Shown here one piece after another: positions 34,010 to 46,900 of a stretch of DNA of 64,000 nt; the stretch's first letter is position 1; every line of letters starts with the position of its first letter. Under the pieces are notes generated by a model. It saw only the letters and a program-made list of their open reading frames with translations, searched no databases and was not told the DNA's origin. The DNA is from Agelas oroides (lineage: Eukaryota; Porifera; Demospongiae; Agelasida; Agelasidae), in assembly GCA_949130485.1 (NCBI GenBank), contig OX422185.1, forward strand, positions 2,526,304-2,590,303, in the 5' to 3' direction. The position numbers and the translations under genes are program-made.

Positions 34010-34684
34010 TAACTGTCATAATTTGTCCCCTCAAGGCTACAAGGGAAATTATGGTTATAAATTTATAATCTATGACGAAGTTTACAGCTACCTTACTGCT
34101 TCTCGCTACCCAGAATATGCTACCAAGGCAGACAAGGCCACAATCAGGAAGCGATCAAAGAAGTTCGAGGTGGTGGATGGTGTACTTCACTACAAAGAGA
34201 GTCAGGAGGGGGTCCGCTCAGCTCATCCCTCACTCACCAGCTGGCTTTGATTTATAGGCTATCAGTTAGCAGGGAGGATGAAGAAGGAGATGAATTGGAT
34301 CCGCCCACCTTGTTTGTTGATGTGTCATACATTCAACAACAAAGAGGACTTGTGGACTGTGGTGTTTTTGCTATTGCTTTTGCAGTCCATTTAGCCCTAG
34401 GAGATGATGTCCCAAGTCTGAACTTCAACCAGGGCCAGATGCGAAAGCACCTCCTGAAGTGCTTTCAAGAGAAAGTGATGACCCCATTTCCACAGACGAA
34501 GCCAGGCCCGCATTACCAGTCATATTTTCCCATAATGGAGATCGAGTTATTCTGCTCGTGTTTGATGCCTGAAACGACGATATGGTAATGTGAGAGCTGT
34601 GGGGAACGGTATCACTTGAAGTGTGTGGGACTGCAGATATTACCATCAGTCAGCGAACAGTTGAAATGCACTAACTGTTGAAAG
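34010..34684 (+). pseudogene. transposon gene remnant: integrase zinc finger plus C48-like peptidase
   Basis: Two collapsed pieces. 34040-34250 reads YDEVYSYLTASRYPEYATKA then IRKRSKKFEVVDGVLHYK, the N-terminal region preceding an integrase core as in KRBA2-like transposon proteins. 34247-34588 then reads YIQQQRGLVDCGVFAIAFAV and MRKHLLKCFQEKVMTPFP, the C-terminal half of a Ulp1/C48-type peptidase with the DCG catalytic Cys. The integrase core between them is missing. After an in-frame TAA at about 34586, a PHD-like CESCGERYHLKCVGLQ continues. Broken by deletion and stop; inserted among the duplicated ACSBG exons. Confidence 0.7.
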
Positions 34685-35210
34685 TTATCATATTATATTC
34701 TATATTGTACTCTGCATAATTATTGTTGTTTCATTTATGAGTCTAATACATGCCAAAAAAACTGGGGGTGTGTAGTAACTGTACTACTAATAGTATTTTA
34801 AAGAGTATTTTATTCGAGACACGAACCAGCGCAACTACTACTAAAAATGAAACACTGACTTATATACAAAAGGTATGATGTAACTAGACATGCACAGACA
34901 GGCTAAGCTACAGGGGGTAACACATGAGCAACACATGAGCAAGGGTAGGTACAAAACCTGGACTCTGGACTCTGGACTGGACCATGGACTGGACTATGGA
35001 CTGGATTATGGACTCGATTTTGGACTCGATTTTGGACTCGATAGTTCTGCTGTTTAACCCTTTAAACCCTATAGTACACTTTTGATAACGTCATACTGCG
35101 CACTGCGCAGAAAAGATAGTCTCTGCGCGCTGGCGCGCAGGTTCTGCGTCAGCAGAAAGGGTGGGACAGGGGGAGGTGGGACAGGGGGAGGTGGGTGGGG
35201 TCACCCGCAG

Positions 35211-35466
35211 GGTGCTGTGCACATGGCAGCTGCTAGGCTTGGCTGCAAAAGGACCGTGGTTGGCACCGGGTGAGGGTGCTGTGCACATGGCAGCTGCTAG
35301 GCTTGGCTGCAAAAGGACCGTGGTTGGCACCGGGTGAGGGTGCTGTGCACATGGCAGCTGCTAGGCTTGGCTGCAAAAGGACCGTGGTTGGCACCGGGTG
35401 AGGGTGCTGTGCACATGGCAGCTGCTAGGCTTGGCTGCAAAAGGACCGTGGTTGGCACCGGGTGGG
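35211..35466. repeat. 64 bp tandem repeat, 4 copies
   Basis: Units starting GGTGCTGTGCACATGGCAGC at 35211, 35275, 35339 and 35403, 64 bp apart and virtually identical. They contain GGACCGTGGTTGGCACCGGG. Open frames here are by-products. Confidence 0.95.
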
Positions 35467-35963
35467 CCAACTCTTGGCCTGGCTGCATGAGCAGGCTTAG
35501 AAAATGCTTCTCTCACCTTTCAGGGTGTTCATTTCTGGCAGGGAAGGCTTCTTGGGCTCTAAGTGGGTGTTTGCCAATCGAGAGTGCTGACCATTGCATG
35601 CTCGTTAATGAGGGGGCGTGGTTAAGGTCACGTGTCTGCTTGCTAAGGCTGGAAGTGGAGTTGGGCTCAGTTTTGGAGTCAGAGCTTTGACACAAATGGA
35701 GATACGGTGCGTTAAAGGCATGTTTAGGCTAAAACTAATCTCCAGTGAAAAAAAATTCTGTGTTTAAAGGGGTAAGCATGTTTAAAAAAGACCATGAATG
35801 CTGGATTGCCCAATGAGCAGGGGATTGGCATAACAGTAGGAACGGATATTTGTGCGGCTTTCAGCAAGACTGGCTGGTTGGTTTAAGCCATCGCTCTGCT
35901 CATACAGCCTCCCAGCCCAGCTGGTTGGCAAGGAATTGCATTATAATAGTGGGAAAGAAAAGA

Positions 35964-36034
35964 GATCCAGCTGCGAGTCGAACCTGGGACCTTGTGTATA
36001 CTAGTCAGATGCTCTTACCACTGAGCCACTGGAC
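35964..36034 (-). tRNA. tRNA-Thr(AGT)-like pseudogene or SINE head
   Basis: Minus-strand 71 bp with an A box TGGCTCAGTGG, a B box GGTTCGACTC, an acceptor stem GTCCAG/CTGGAT and a D stem GCTC/GAGC. The loop CTAGTAT would give anticodon AGT. The anticodon stem and T stem are poorly paired, so it is probably not a functional tRNA. A TCTTTTCTTT run follows as a possible Pol III stop. It lies inside the 1.5 kb foldback element. Confidence 0.5.
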
Positions 36035-36524
36035 TCATGGCGGAGGAGTAGAAGCAAGCCTTGCAACAGCCAGACTGGAAGCCTCGGTGACTTCAGCTGT
36101 CGGGTACACTGCCTATAATTTGCAAATGGGGATCCCCTGTGGAGGGGAATGTGGGCCTGGCTGTACAATCACATTCCCTGAGCAGATACACTCACTACCC
36201 AACACCTCAGCCTTCTTGTTCTAACTTAATGCATTGTCTAGACCTTAAATGCTGACATATATACTAACATCATAGGAATCTGTATAATCACAACCTTTGG
36301 CACAAGACTGCAAGTAATCAAAAAGTGGAGGTTAGTTCATTCTGCTTTCCAATCTAAAATTAAGTCCAAAATCGAGTCCATAATCCAGTCCATGGTCCAG
36401 TCCAGAGTCCAGAGTCCAGGTTTTGTACCTACCCCATGAGCAAACACAAAGATGACTAGTACAGAACCCAAAAGGTGATATATAAATAACAGCTGACTCA
36501 CCAAAACATCGCTGAAACTAAATA

Positions 36525-36685
36525 CACTACAGGGTGCAGGATTCCCTAGGGAGTTTGGAATGGGGGTGCAGGATTCTCTATGATTCATAGGGGTGCCGTA
36601 TTCCCTGAAGGGAAGCCAAATTTCCTAGGGAACTTTACTCGGGGGTGCCGAATTCCCTGAGGTGCCGAATTCCCTGTGACACCAG
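36525..36685. repeat. degenerate GGGTGC-AATTCCCT repeat
   Basis: Loose repetition of GGGGTGCAGGATTCCCT and GGTGCCGAATTCCCT phrases, five or six times with irregular spacing. No coding role seen. Confidence 0.55.
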
Positions 36686-37357
36686 CCGGATCCGTGAAAC
36701 ATAAAATCAATTTGGTATAGCGTAAGTAGCACGGAGGTCCAAGGGTCAAAGGTCAAATGCAAATAGTCTCAAGATTCTCTCGCTTTGTGTGTGTGCAAGC
36801 TTGGCTTTGCAAAACTGACAGTAGACTACTTAGAGGGTCAAAGAAGTCAGAGAATAGCGTTGTCTGCTATCGCCTTCGGTGTGCATAGCGACCACGTACA
36901 AGACATAGCTGTGAGTTAGGCACGTAGCATTGGCACTGATAGCCTGTATAGTTGCATTTTAACTGCTACAGTGCAACACAGCCCTCAAGACTCTGGGTCC
37001 GGGTCCTCGGGTCCCTGGTCCTCGGGTCCAGTGTTTATAGTCTCCCAAATTATAGTGGAATGTGTTCTCCAGGTATAGGGATTGTTATGTCCCTGGGCTA
37101 GACAACACCAATGAAATATGAGTAACATGCTTGTGTGTTGCCTAGGTAATGGGATGTGCTCCAACTTAGTCATTCTTGTCCAATTAAATGAATTCGGGGT
37201 ATAGCTCTAGCCTGCATGTGTAGACTCGTACCCTTGGAGATAGAGACTCCAACTACAAATGTAGGGGTCAAACCTACTGCCATGGCTTAGAAGTATATTC
37301 AGAGGTTCTAGTTCCAAATCCCATGCAGGTGGATCCTCTAAGTTTGCATTAACATAC

Positions 37358-37403
37358 CATGTTCCCCTCTGTGCATAGAGGAATCTGAGTTCCACATTTG
37401 TAC
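37358..37403 (-). CDS. ACSBG exon copy 16B, degenerate
   Basis: 46 bp with splice sites GTTACAG and CATG|GTATGT still intact and phase 0-1 retained. The content has drifted to VQMWNSDSSMHRGEHG, matching 16A in DNA but shifted internally. The adjoining intron sequence (CAAACCTACTGCCAT) is shared with the flank of 16C. Likely a decaying copy. Confidence 0.5.
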
Positions 37404-37839
37404 CTGTAACAGAAAGATACATATAAGTACCTTATTGCATGCTTGAAGGTATGATGAGTGTAATGATTAGTGTGGGGAGCATGCCGGAAAGTATATAATT
37501 AATCTGGAGCAGCTTTGATGCACAACACATGAACTGGGTATCAAGTAAAGTTACCTAACAATAAGTCTACTGAACAAAAAAGATAAGTTACTCAAAGGAA
37601 AGGGAGCTAGAAGTACATCAACTCATAAGACACGATACACAATGTCATGAGCAGCTATATAAAAGCCTATGGCTACAGAACAAAATAGAAATACAAATAC
37701 CTACAGCCTAAGCTATTACAAAGTAGTAAAAGAAATGTCCATCCCGAGATGCTACATAAGTATACAACTGCGACTGTAATTTCATGTAAGTGAAAATACA
37801 GTATTGGTATAATGTTTTAGAACACGTAATACTAAAACC

Positions 37840-37946
37840 TTATTTGGTACTAACTTTATTCTGGTGTTCAGTTTCATTGTACATGGCATCAATTATTGCT
37901 TCATATTTCTTGTACACAACATGACGTCGCACCTTCAGTGTGGGGC
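37840..37946 (-). CDS. ACSBG exon 17A, terminal
   Basis: 107 bp after CCTGTAG, ending in TAA. Encodes GPTLKVRRHVVYKKYEAIID then AMYNETEHQNKVSTK. PTLK contains the A10 lysine that contacts the adenylate in this superfamily. Confidence 0.93.
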
Positions 37947-40900
37947 CTACAGGATAACAGACACTATCACAAGTTATGTTTTTTCAACAGCTCATTATTT
38001 AGACATGCACTGCTCAGAGTTTAATGTTTGTATAAGTATGTTTAAATTAGTCTACATGTTTAGTGTCAGCCGATTTCTGCCTACTCTGCTTTCGTACAAA
38101 GACTACTATTAATAGTGTTTAGAAGAACTCAGGTTCAAATCCCAACTTTTTATAATTTTAAGAACATGTTTTACATACCAAGCTCCCCTCCAGGTACAGA
38201 GAAGTCTGAGGGGAGAAGAGTCCGCTTTTGTACCTGTACCAGGAAGGCATATATATCATTATTTGTATGCACTGGATCAGTATTATAGTGAGTTAATTGT
38301 GACTTAATTTTCACAAAATTGAAGTAAAAGTTAAATGACTTGCATATTAATAAGGTATTTATTACTCTTTTGCACTGATTGTAATGAGACTAAGAACTCA
38401 TTGTCTTTCTTACTCACCCTTGTGTAGGTGAGAGCCATGGTTTATCTATAAGGTAGTTCCCTCCCTAGGAGTTTATACTCCGTCACTCCCTTGTCATGTG
38501 TAACCTTTTCTTAGTGGATACAATTTAGTACTGTGATACAGGTAATAACATGTTGTGTGTAAATTTTTGTGCCAAGTTTAAACTCTTGTGCACATGTGCA
38601 ATTGTATATTTGTCAATAAATAACGACAAATGACATTACAGCATGGTAGCCATGAGATTTATGGTTTACAGTAACCAACTCTTGTCCTCAGGCTGTGCCT
38701 TCCAATCTGCATTGTTACTGACCATAAATTCCTGGGTACTAGGCTATACCTACTACTTAATAACTGGGATTGTGTAAAAACAAATATATGTATGGGAGTT
38801 ACAAATATGAAGTATGTAAAATTAATCACATACTACACTGGGTGACTTTGCATAACATGTAGGCCCATTTTTTTTTTAGGTTTGTTGATTGTTCATGAAT
38901 AGCAAGGGTTTCTAGATGCACTGAGTATTACTGTCCTACCCTCCTGGACAGCAGTGAGCAGTACATTATACCTACCCTCTTTGCTTGGGAAGTGGCCGAC
39001 TCATTGACCTTGTCCAGTCCCTCCTGGATAGCAGTAAACACGGCTTGGTCCTTCTGACCAATAATCTCAGATACCTTGGTATTGCGAGAACCAAGATCCT
39101 TGATATACTGCTGTGCTTGAGAGGTGAGAGTGTCGAGGGGTTTACCAGTGTCAGGAGAGTCTAGCTGACACTGTAAAAGAAGGAAAGTGTGTGTGTGATT
39201 GGGGGGGGGGGGGGGGGGGGTAAGATATCATGAGAGTTGATATTACTTGCTTCGTTACAGCCCATGACCATGGAAATGAAAGTGTACCTTAAGTGTCATG
39301 AGGCAAGTTAGAAACTCCCTCTGGTGACCGACAACCATCACATTGCTGAGGAAAGGTATCTCATTCTTGATTTTCTTCTCAATAGGCAATGGATTGATCT
39401 TTTCACCACTTGATAAGGTGATTAGGTCTAAAGAAGAGAGGGGATCAGGTGAGAGTGAACTTGAGGAGGGTAGGAGGAAGCATGGATGAAGAAAAAAAGG
39501 AGAGGAAAAAGGGAGGGAGCAATAGGATGGGAAAGGGATGGGGAAGGGATGGGGATCTCCAGCTCATCGATGTGTTTAAAATTTAGACACCATGAAATTA
39601 GTGTAGGATCCTCACCCTTCTTCCTGCCAGTAACACACAAGAATCCATCCTGCAGTGAAAGTAGATGACACAAACCTATAATTCAACTCTGAAATGAAGC
39701 CAGCCAGTCATCATCAATAGTACACTCTTTACTGATAGATGCTGGTGTAAATATAACCATCCATTTCCTGGATCACAGAACGGAGAGTTGCAGTGCGCTC
39801 AACTTGTGTATTGATTCAGTGCAATTGGGTTATTGCTTAAACAGCGACTTACGATGAAGTCAACTGAAGCTAGTATGCCTCCTAAGAAGCAGAGAAGTCA
39901 CAAAACTCTGCTACTAAAGAACCCTGCTGTATCTGCTGTCAACCCATTGATAAAGCTCTCATCTGCATTGGCAAATGCCATCTTATTGTGCTAGCGTTAT
40001 TGTCAAGTGCTACAAGGCCATTATATACGATAACCACTGTCCCTTGATGTTATCGTGAAAGTTAACTGAACTAACCAGCACTGTGGAGGCCATGAAGCTT
40101 GAAATAATCCAGTTGAAGAAGGTCCTAGCTAATTGAGCTATTTCAGGTGACAGTAACTACCCAATCCCAGAGAAGCTACGTGAAAGTGTTGACAGAAAGA
40201 CTGGCGCTGGCCCCAACAAAGTTCACAAGTAAAAGTGCTAACCTCATGGAAACTTGAGCCATGCTCGTTGGCAGAAAGCACCACTGATGCTTGAAGTACC
40301 CTATTGCCCGCCCATATTCAACCCTCTGCTAGACTGGCACACAACCATTACCATCTCCATTGTTGCTATGGAATGTAGTCAATCTGAGGAGCGTGAGATT
40401 CAGGCATGTAGTGATACAGCATCACATGACCCTAGCTCTGTCAGTGACCATTTTTTATTGGAGGAGACAGAGGACCCCCAGACTCTAGTATCAAATCAAC
40501 TTCAAATTCTATATTTTAATGCATGTAGTTTAGTCGCTAAATTAGATCATCTTCATGGCCAGAAATGATGCACTGGCAAGCGGACATACCGTAATTAACA
40601 CAATTATCTAAAAATTATCAATTCTCTGTCATACTTTATTTATGTGACATAGAAACTTACTGTCGATCATTGTTTCCTGAGTTACACGCAGCCTCAAACA
40701 GCTCCAGCGCTAAAACCGTGCGTCGTGCGCATGCGCACTAAGCCAAAATTTGTAGTTAAACTCAGCTGGAGCTTATTCTTATCGGTACTTTGACCCATTT
40801 TTGCAAATTCTAGACAAATTTTTATGGTTACCATTACGTATACTTCGGCTAAAACGGTCGTAAATAAGACATTTAGAACCTTGATGTACCAAAAAAAAAG

Positions 40901-43900
40901 GGTAGGCACAGTATGAGCTGGTAAAAATGACAAAAATGAAAAATGAGTGTCGGCTAGTACATTAACTATAGGCTAGTTATTTGCAAAGGAAGTCGGAGTT
41001 TGCAAATTCGGTATTGCCTTTTTTCGCTTTTGTGATCTTTGCGGTAGTTGCCATGCCTTGTATTCCAGTTCCAGAACCTTGATTTGTGAGTAGCTCAATA
41101 AAAGTGAGTAGAACCAGTAATTCTCTTAGTATACGGACAAGTATACGTGTAAGGTTACGTATCGTCGAAATTATTGAACCGGAAATGTCCCCCGATTTCT
41201 GGCCATGTTGTGGAACAATTTACCTGATTGTGTACACTCTAACTCCTTAGGCACCTTTAAACACTACCTACAATTGTATCTTTGTCTTTAGTATTGTGGA
41301 TGTATGCTAGCATTAGCTGTATGCTATTTCATGGATTCTTAGCTTTTATGCATAAAAAAATTTCTCCTCTTCCTCCGTATTTGTGCATGCTGTATATATG
41401 TGGTCAATAACTGGAAATGAAATTTCCAACTGCTGTGAGATAGGATTGATACCCACCTGAACTATTCCAAGATCTCCTGAGTGCAACCATCCTTCAGTAT
41501 CAATGGCTTTTGATGTCTCCTCTTTGTTTTCATGGTAGCCCAAGAAAACATGGCGGCCATACAAGCAGATCTTTGTAAATCAAAGGCAATTAATGCAATG
41601 ATAATTGGCTGGATTGTTACATAGTTATATACACCATCCATGCAGCTTTGTTTTCACACACGTATAAACCAAAACAAAAAGCTCATGAGAGGTAGTAGAG
41701 TGGAAACAGTCATATAAGCCAACCATAAAATATATAATGCATGTGCCCCGCCACCTCACAACTCAGAGACGTAGACACGAGTTGAAAAGTGGGGGGGGGG
41801 CTTAATTTTGAGAGAGTGCCTGGCGCGTGAAGCACGCCAAAGATATTATATTCATAGCTCAAATTATGCTGCTCTCAGCATGTCAATATTATCTTGGCGA
41901 TTGCAAATCAACCCATGGATGACAGAGAGCTCAGTACCGTAATCTCTCGAAATACGCCCATGGGCGATGAACTTAAGTGGCTCCTAAAAGAGGGGGATGG
42001 GTGTATTTTCAGGAGTTGTGATATTTCTCTCGAAAATACGCCCACCTCACACGCAGTTAGTCTTGTGCTTGTTATTTGCACATGCACTATTTCTTCAATG
42101 TCTCTTTTGTCATGCGCTTGCTTACGCAATAACAGCAAATCGTGTCTGCCTTCATTTGTTAGTCCCTCCTCTTGCACAGTGCTGCTTCTTCGGTGCTTCT
42201 TGCTTACATAACAGCATGTACTGCGGCATAAATTGGTGGCGTACTTTGAGAGAAAAGGACCCTTTGCAACAACTTCATTCAAAAAAGGGGGGTGGGCGTA
42301 TTTTCGAGGGTGGGCTTATTTTCGGGAGATTATGGTAATGTATGTGTCAACGAAGTGCATCAATGTTTAAATACATTTGATTTTGTGTAATCCACATATT
42401 CCATAATTCGTAAGCACCATAAGTCCCAAAATCTGTTGGAGGAGGGGGGGGGCTGAATCCCCCAAAGTCCCCCCCCCCCCCCCCTCCCCCTCTGGTGTGT
42501 GTACACCCTTGGTATTACAACCCAAGTGCTCACTGACATGTCCGAATAATATTCATTTTACATGACTATCACATAATCCCAACTCACCTCTCCTTCCCCA
42601 GTCTCATCTGGTTTGGAAATCTTTAGCTTGACTCCATTGATGGGCTTACCACAGCTGCCAACCCTCCATCCATCCTGGTTGTGCCGCAGGTTCATTGTGT
42701 GGCATCCTGAGCACTCGCTCAACCCGTACAGCTCCATGATAGGAATATTGATGGACATAAAGTACTCAAGCACCTTTCTGTCCATTGGGTCTGCTCCAAC
42801 AACACAAATTTTGCACTGCTGGAGACCCAAAGCTTTATGGAACTTCTTGAATACCAGCTGTTTCGAAATTGCCCACCCCCAGGGTAATGAAAGGCTACAG
42901 GAGGTAGAAATGAAAAAAGGTAGACAAGGCAGACCCATTGGAAGCAAACTTGATATGGTCTGGCAGTATTACGTCAATACCACATACTATATCATATATT
43001 GTATCTATTATGGATGCTCCCCCTAACTCACCAAATTGCAATGAATCTGTTATGCTTGTGATCAAGGCAATTACTGACTTTGATCTATATCATCGGCATG
43101 TTGATAAAAAACCCAGATTGCAAAATTTATAACTCAGTCGTGAGCAATGCACAAATCTAGCTTTTCCACACTGCTGCCCCTTTGGGACTATTTCTCCTGA
43201 GATCATTGCTACATGTAGCTTGGAGTGAATAGCATGAATTTGACAACCTACTAGAAGTCTTTGCATGGGTGACCTACTAGACCTGTTCCTATCCTATGGC
43301 CTTGTAAGGGAAACACTAGTGTATATTAGCATCTAGTAGTAACCTCAATGAAGAATGCTTAAATGACAACTAGGCATTAACAGTGCTTTGGAGTTCAATG
43401 CACTCTGATTTACTCTTAGTTCCAGTAAGGGCGCATCAGGCTGTTGAACTCACTGCTTTCAATGGCTTGATGTGCCCTTGGCTCCAGTCATTACATTTGG
43501 AGCCTTTCTCACACAGCCTCCAGAAAATGTATCAAAAAATAACACATCACCACAGTCAAACCCATATGGTACAGAGATGTCAAATACAGGAGGTACAGGG
43601 TCGCTGGTATGGCCATAGTGTGTGTGTAAATATACACAAACTAGGGGAGTCTGTGAACAGGCACCCACCACACATTTTAGTATCAATTCTGAGGGCATGT
43701 TTGGTAAATATTGATCTACTGAGGCAAAAGAGGTTAGATGCCTTGTCGTGAGCCAGGGCCCAAGGGCGTAGCTAGCAATGAGGCAGAGGAGGCAGTTGCC
43801 TGTGTAAGAAACCGCGCATGCATTGGCATCTAGCGCATGCGCAAAATAAATCACATCACTATAACAGAACTCACCTGCACTATAAATAGAGACCTCATGG

Positions 43901-46900
43901 CTGGGAAAAGACCAGCAGCATTGATAACGACTTTCTTTACAAAGCGTGGAAGGAAAGGTAACTTAGATATTTTGTACATTTATGTACTTGTTAACGTTGG
44001 TTAATTAGAATATTATTAATAAGTTTAGTTATCAATAATTAATTAGCAAAATTTTCGCTGCACGCTTTGCGCACGGTAAGGTATTGCCTCCTCACTCAAT
44101 AAATCTTAGCTACGCCCTTGGGGCCTGAGCTAGCCTTGAACCCAGGTTTTTTCATTCTGGATTTTGAAAGGAAAGCCTGGTTTTGAGGCTAGGCCTGAGC
44201 TGCGAAGCTGCACCCAACCCTGTCTATATTTCCGTGAGTTTAGCATTTGAAATCTGTGAGAACATGAAACAGTTACATATACGTCAGCTTCGTGAGATTC
44301 ATGACACAAATCCATGAGGGTTGAATTGTCTGCCATGGTATGTGAAGGTTATAAAATGGCATGTGTGCTTGGAACAAGTTGTCTCACTTCCTTTGTCTGT
44401 TCTCATTTCCTTTTCGTCCCTTCTTCTTAGCCCAGTTGGAAATTGCCCCCTTCAAACCTCTGTTCCTAGAATCATGCTCCTTCAAGTGCTCCATTATCTT
44501 TTCATAAACCCTATAGAGAGAAATGAGAGAGAGGGAAAGAAGAGGGAATAAGAGAGGAAAAGGAGATGACAGAACAGAAGAAAAAGGGAGGAGTATGGAG
44601 CAAGAAGAAGGGATAAAATATATAAGGAAGGGAGGAGAGAATATCAGACAGTCAGTACACTCTCTATGTAGGAACGGTGCGGATGCACAATACATGCAGT
44701 ACTTAAGCAAAAGCCGTATACCCTTGAAATGCCCAGCCTTTCTCTTTGATTGCCTTTATGGTCAGCAAGACTCATATAGTTTCCCAAAAGCCTCATGAAA
44801 GACAGCTAAATGCAAAAGTGTGTGCTATAGCAAAAGTGCCATTTTTCTTATTCTTTCTTTCTTTCTTGTTTAGACCACTACAATCAACAATGGTATTTCG
44901 AAAATGTTGATGCTTATCACAGCACAGAGCTTGACCACCTTGGTTGATAAAGCTGTTCACAGCATTGCCTGGCTGCTGTCCATTGCATAGGTTGCCATTT
45001 TCTACCCCAGTGAAATGTTTTTGGAAGGAATCAGAACTGTTGATGAATCTGATTCAGTTCTATAGACTGGAACACAATGGAGAAACTGTAAACCAGATCT
45101 ATATTTGGATCTATATTCATTTTACAGGTCTGTATCATACAAGAGCAGCCCTAGGGCTTAAGTTACTATTCATGCTGTTCTGATACTGCTCTGATGACTC
45201 ACTTCCAAAATGGCATCCATGAACAGTAAATTAATATACCTTGGCACTCCAAAGAAGAATGTTGGCTGTGCCTCCTGTAATGTCTGTATAAGTGAACCCT
45301 GTGATGGAGTCATTATATAAAACCAAGTCATAACTATAATTATGGCCAGGACTTGGGCATTCAAAACTTGACATTTAACAAACTACTTGATTAAGAAGTA
45401 GGTGTTCATTAGGTGTAGTTACTAGGGAAATTATACGCAGGCCATTAACTCACCTTTTCCACAAAATACACAGTTGCACCTACTAATAATGGTAAGTAGA
45501 TATCCGTCATCTGCAAGGCAAATTATAAAAAGCAGGTGGAGTAGGTGTCCATCTGATCTTGCATGATTAAAGACATATTTTGTAGAAATATGGTACCTGT
45601 CTGTCTTAATTGTAAAATCAAACAAATATAGAAGTATCTTTATTTGGTTTGTGTAATGGGTAAAAAAGAGACTGTATAAACATGATGAGACTGTCGTGGT
45701 GGTACCTGAGCAGAAATGTGACACAGTGGTAGGTAGCTAATTCCCTGTTCTTGTCCATACTCCAGGCGCCCATAACCCTTGTCAAGGGCATTTGCAGTAA
45801 AGGTGAGCTAAAACATACAAGTGATCCCAATGAATGATGATGTTAACTTAGAAGATTGTATTTTGCGCATTACAGTAAAAGGGTACCTTACATTGTCATG
45901 GCTAAGCCTAACTCCCTTTGAGATACCACTTGTCCCAGACTACAGTAGTGCAGGAGAGAAGAGAGGGGGGAAAAGAAAGCAGTGAAGCAAAGGAAATGGA
46001 AGGAAAGTTGTAACTCACAGTGTAAATAAGCAGGGCACACTGGTCTGGTTCCTGTGATGTGATTTTTGCCTCCACCTTATTTGTCTCTATCTCATCTCCC
46101 TTCTTCAGAAACGTCTCCCACTGAAAACAGAAAGTGGATCATGTAACCCTGCAAGCAACATAGCTGGAATATAATTGTGTCAGACCATCTTGAGTAGTAG
46201 CCTAGTTCCCAGGCACAACAGGGCCTGGGAACAAGGCTACTTGAGTTGCTGCTGTATAGTTGTATTGTATAATTGTATGTGTGTGTGTCACCTCGTAGAC
46301 ATTAGGGTACTCTTGGCTGAGATTCCCTTTGTACTGAACAATTGCTTTCAAGTGAGGGAGACGATCTCTAACCTACAGAGGAGAAGTGTGAAATACATCA
46401 ACTAAAAAACAATTTCACTACGCAAGTACACATGGTTACAGACAGCCATGATAGGGATGCTTACCTCAAGTATTTTGTCCAGCTGCTTCTGATTCTCTAC
46501 CACAATGATGTTAGCCTTGCAGCTGTTTGCCACAAAGTGACAATCATTAACATCACCTGTTTCATAGATCCCAGTTGGAACACCTCTGTATGAATGCATA
46601 CACATTATGAACAGTGTTTTTTCGATGCCTCCTCACCCTCCGTCCTCCCAATCCCTCCTCCCCATCTGGCTCCCTTCCCCTCTGTATTCAAGGCAGGATT
46701 AGAAGGAAGGGGTGTTAAGTAAAAGCTGGCATTGACTGTCCTTTGTTGATGTGAATTTATTTGTAAGTTGATATGAGCTACATAGGTAGCCCAACCTGTA
46801 ACTAGCCATAACATGGAGGATACTTAACATTATGGCTTCACGGTATACAACATGGCTTGCTTGATTAACTGTTGTGAGCATCTTCCTTCCCCCCCCACCC

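Larger units (their letters stand above)
34944..36433. mobile_element. foldback element with GGACT-rich arms, 1.5 kb
   Basis: Left arm GGTAGGTACAAAACCTGG then tandem TGGACT/GGATTATGGACTCGAT phrases to about 35043. The right arm 36355-36433 is its inverse and ends at GGTTTTGTACCTACC. The interior carries the 64 bp tandem array and a tRNA-like segment. Same arm style as the 32073 element, so one family. Confidence 0.8.

Noticed and set aside
35082..35690. Open frames over the 64 bp array
   Set aside because: Repeat-driven, open on both strands, no domain.
35964..36034. Functional tRNA gene
   Set aside because: Boxes A and B are good but the anticodon and T stems do not pair, and it lies inside a foldback element; kept only as a tRNA-like relic.
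41894..42338. Open frames of 105-124 codons
   Set aside because: Lie inside a MITE with inverted ends and show no family resemblance.
43383..43854. 122- and 131-codon open frames on opposite strands
   Set aside because: Within an ACSBG intron, no domain, overlapping each other; the right end runs into a hAT-like MITE.
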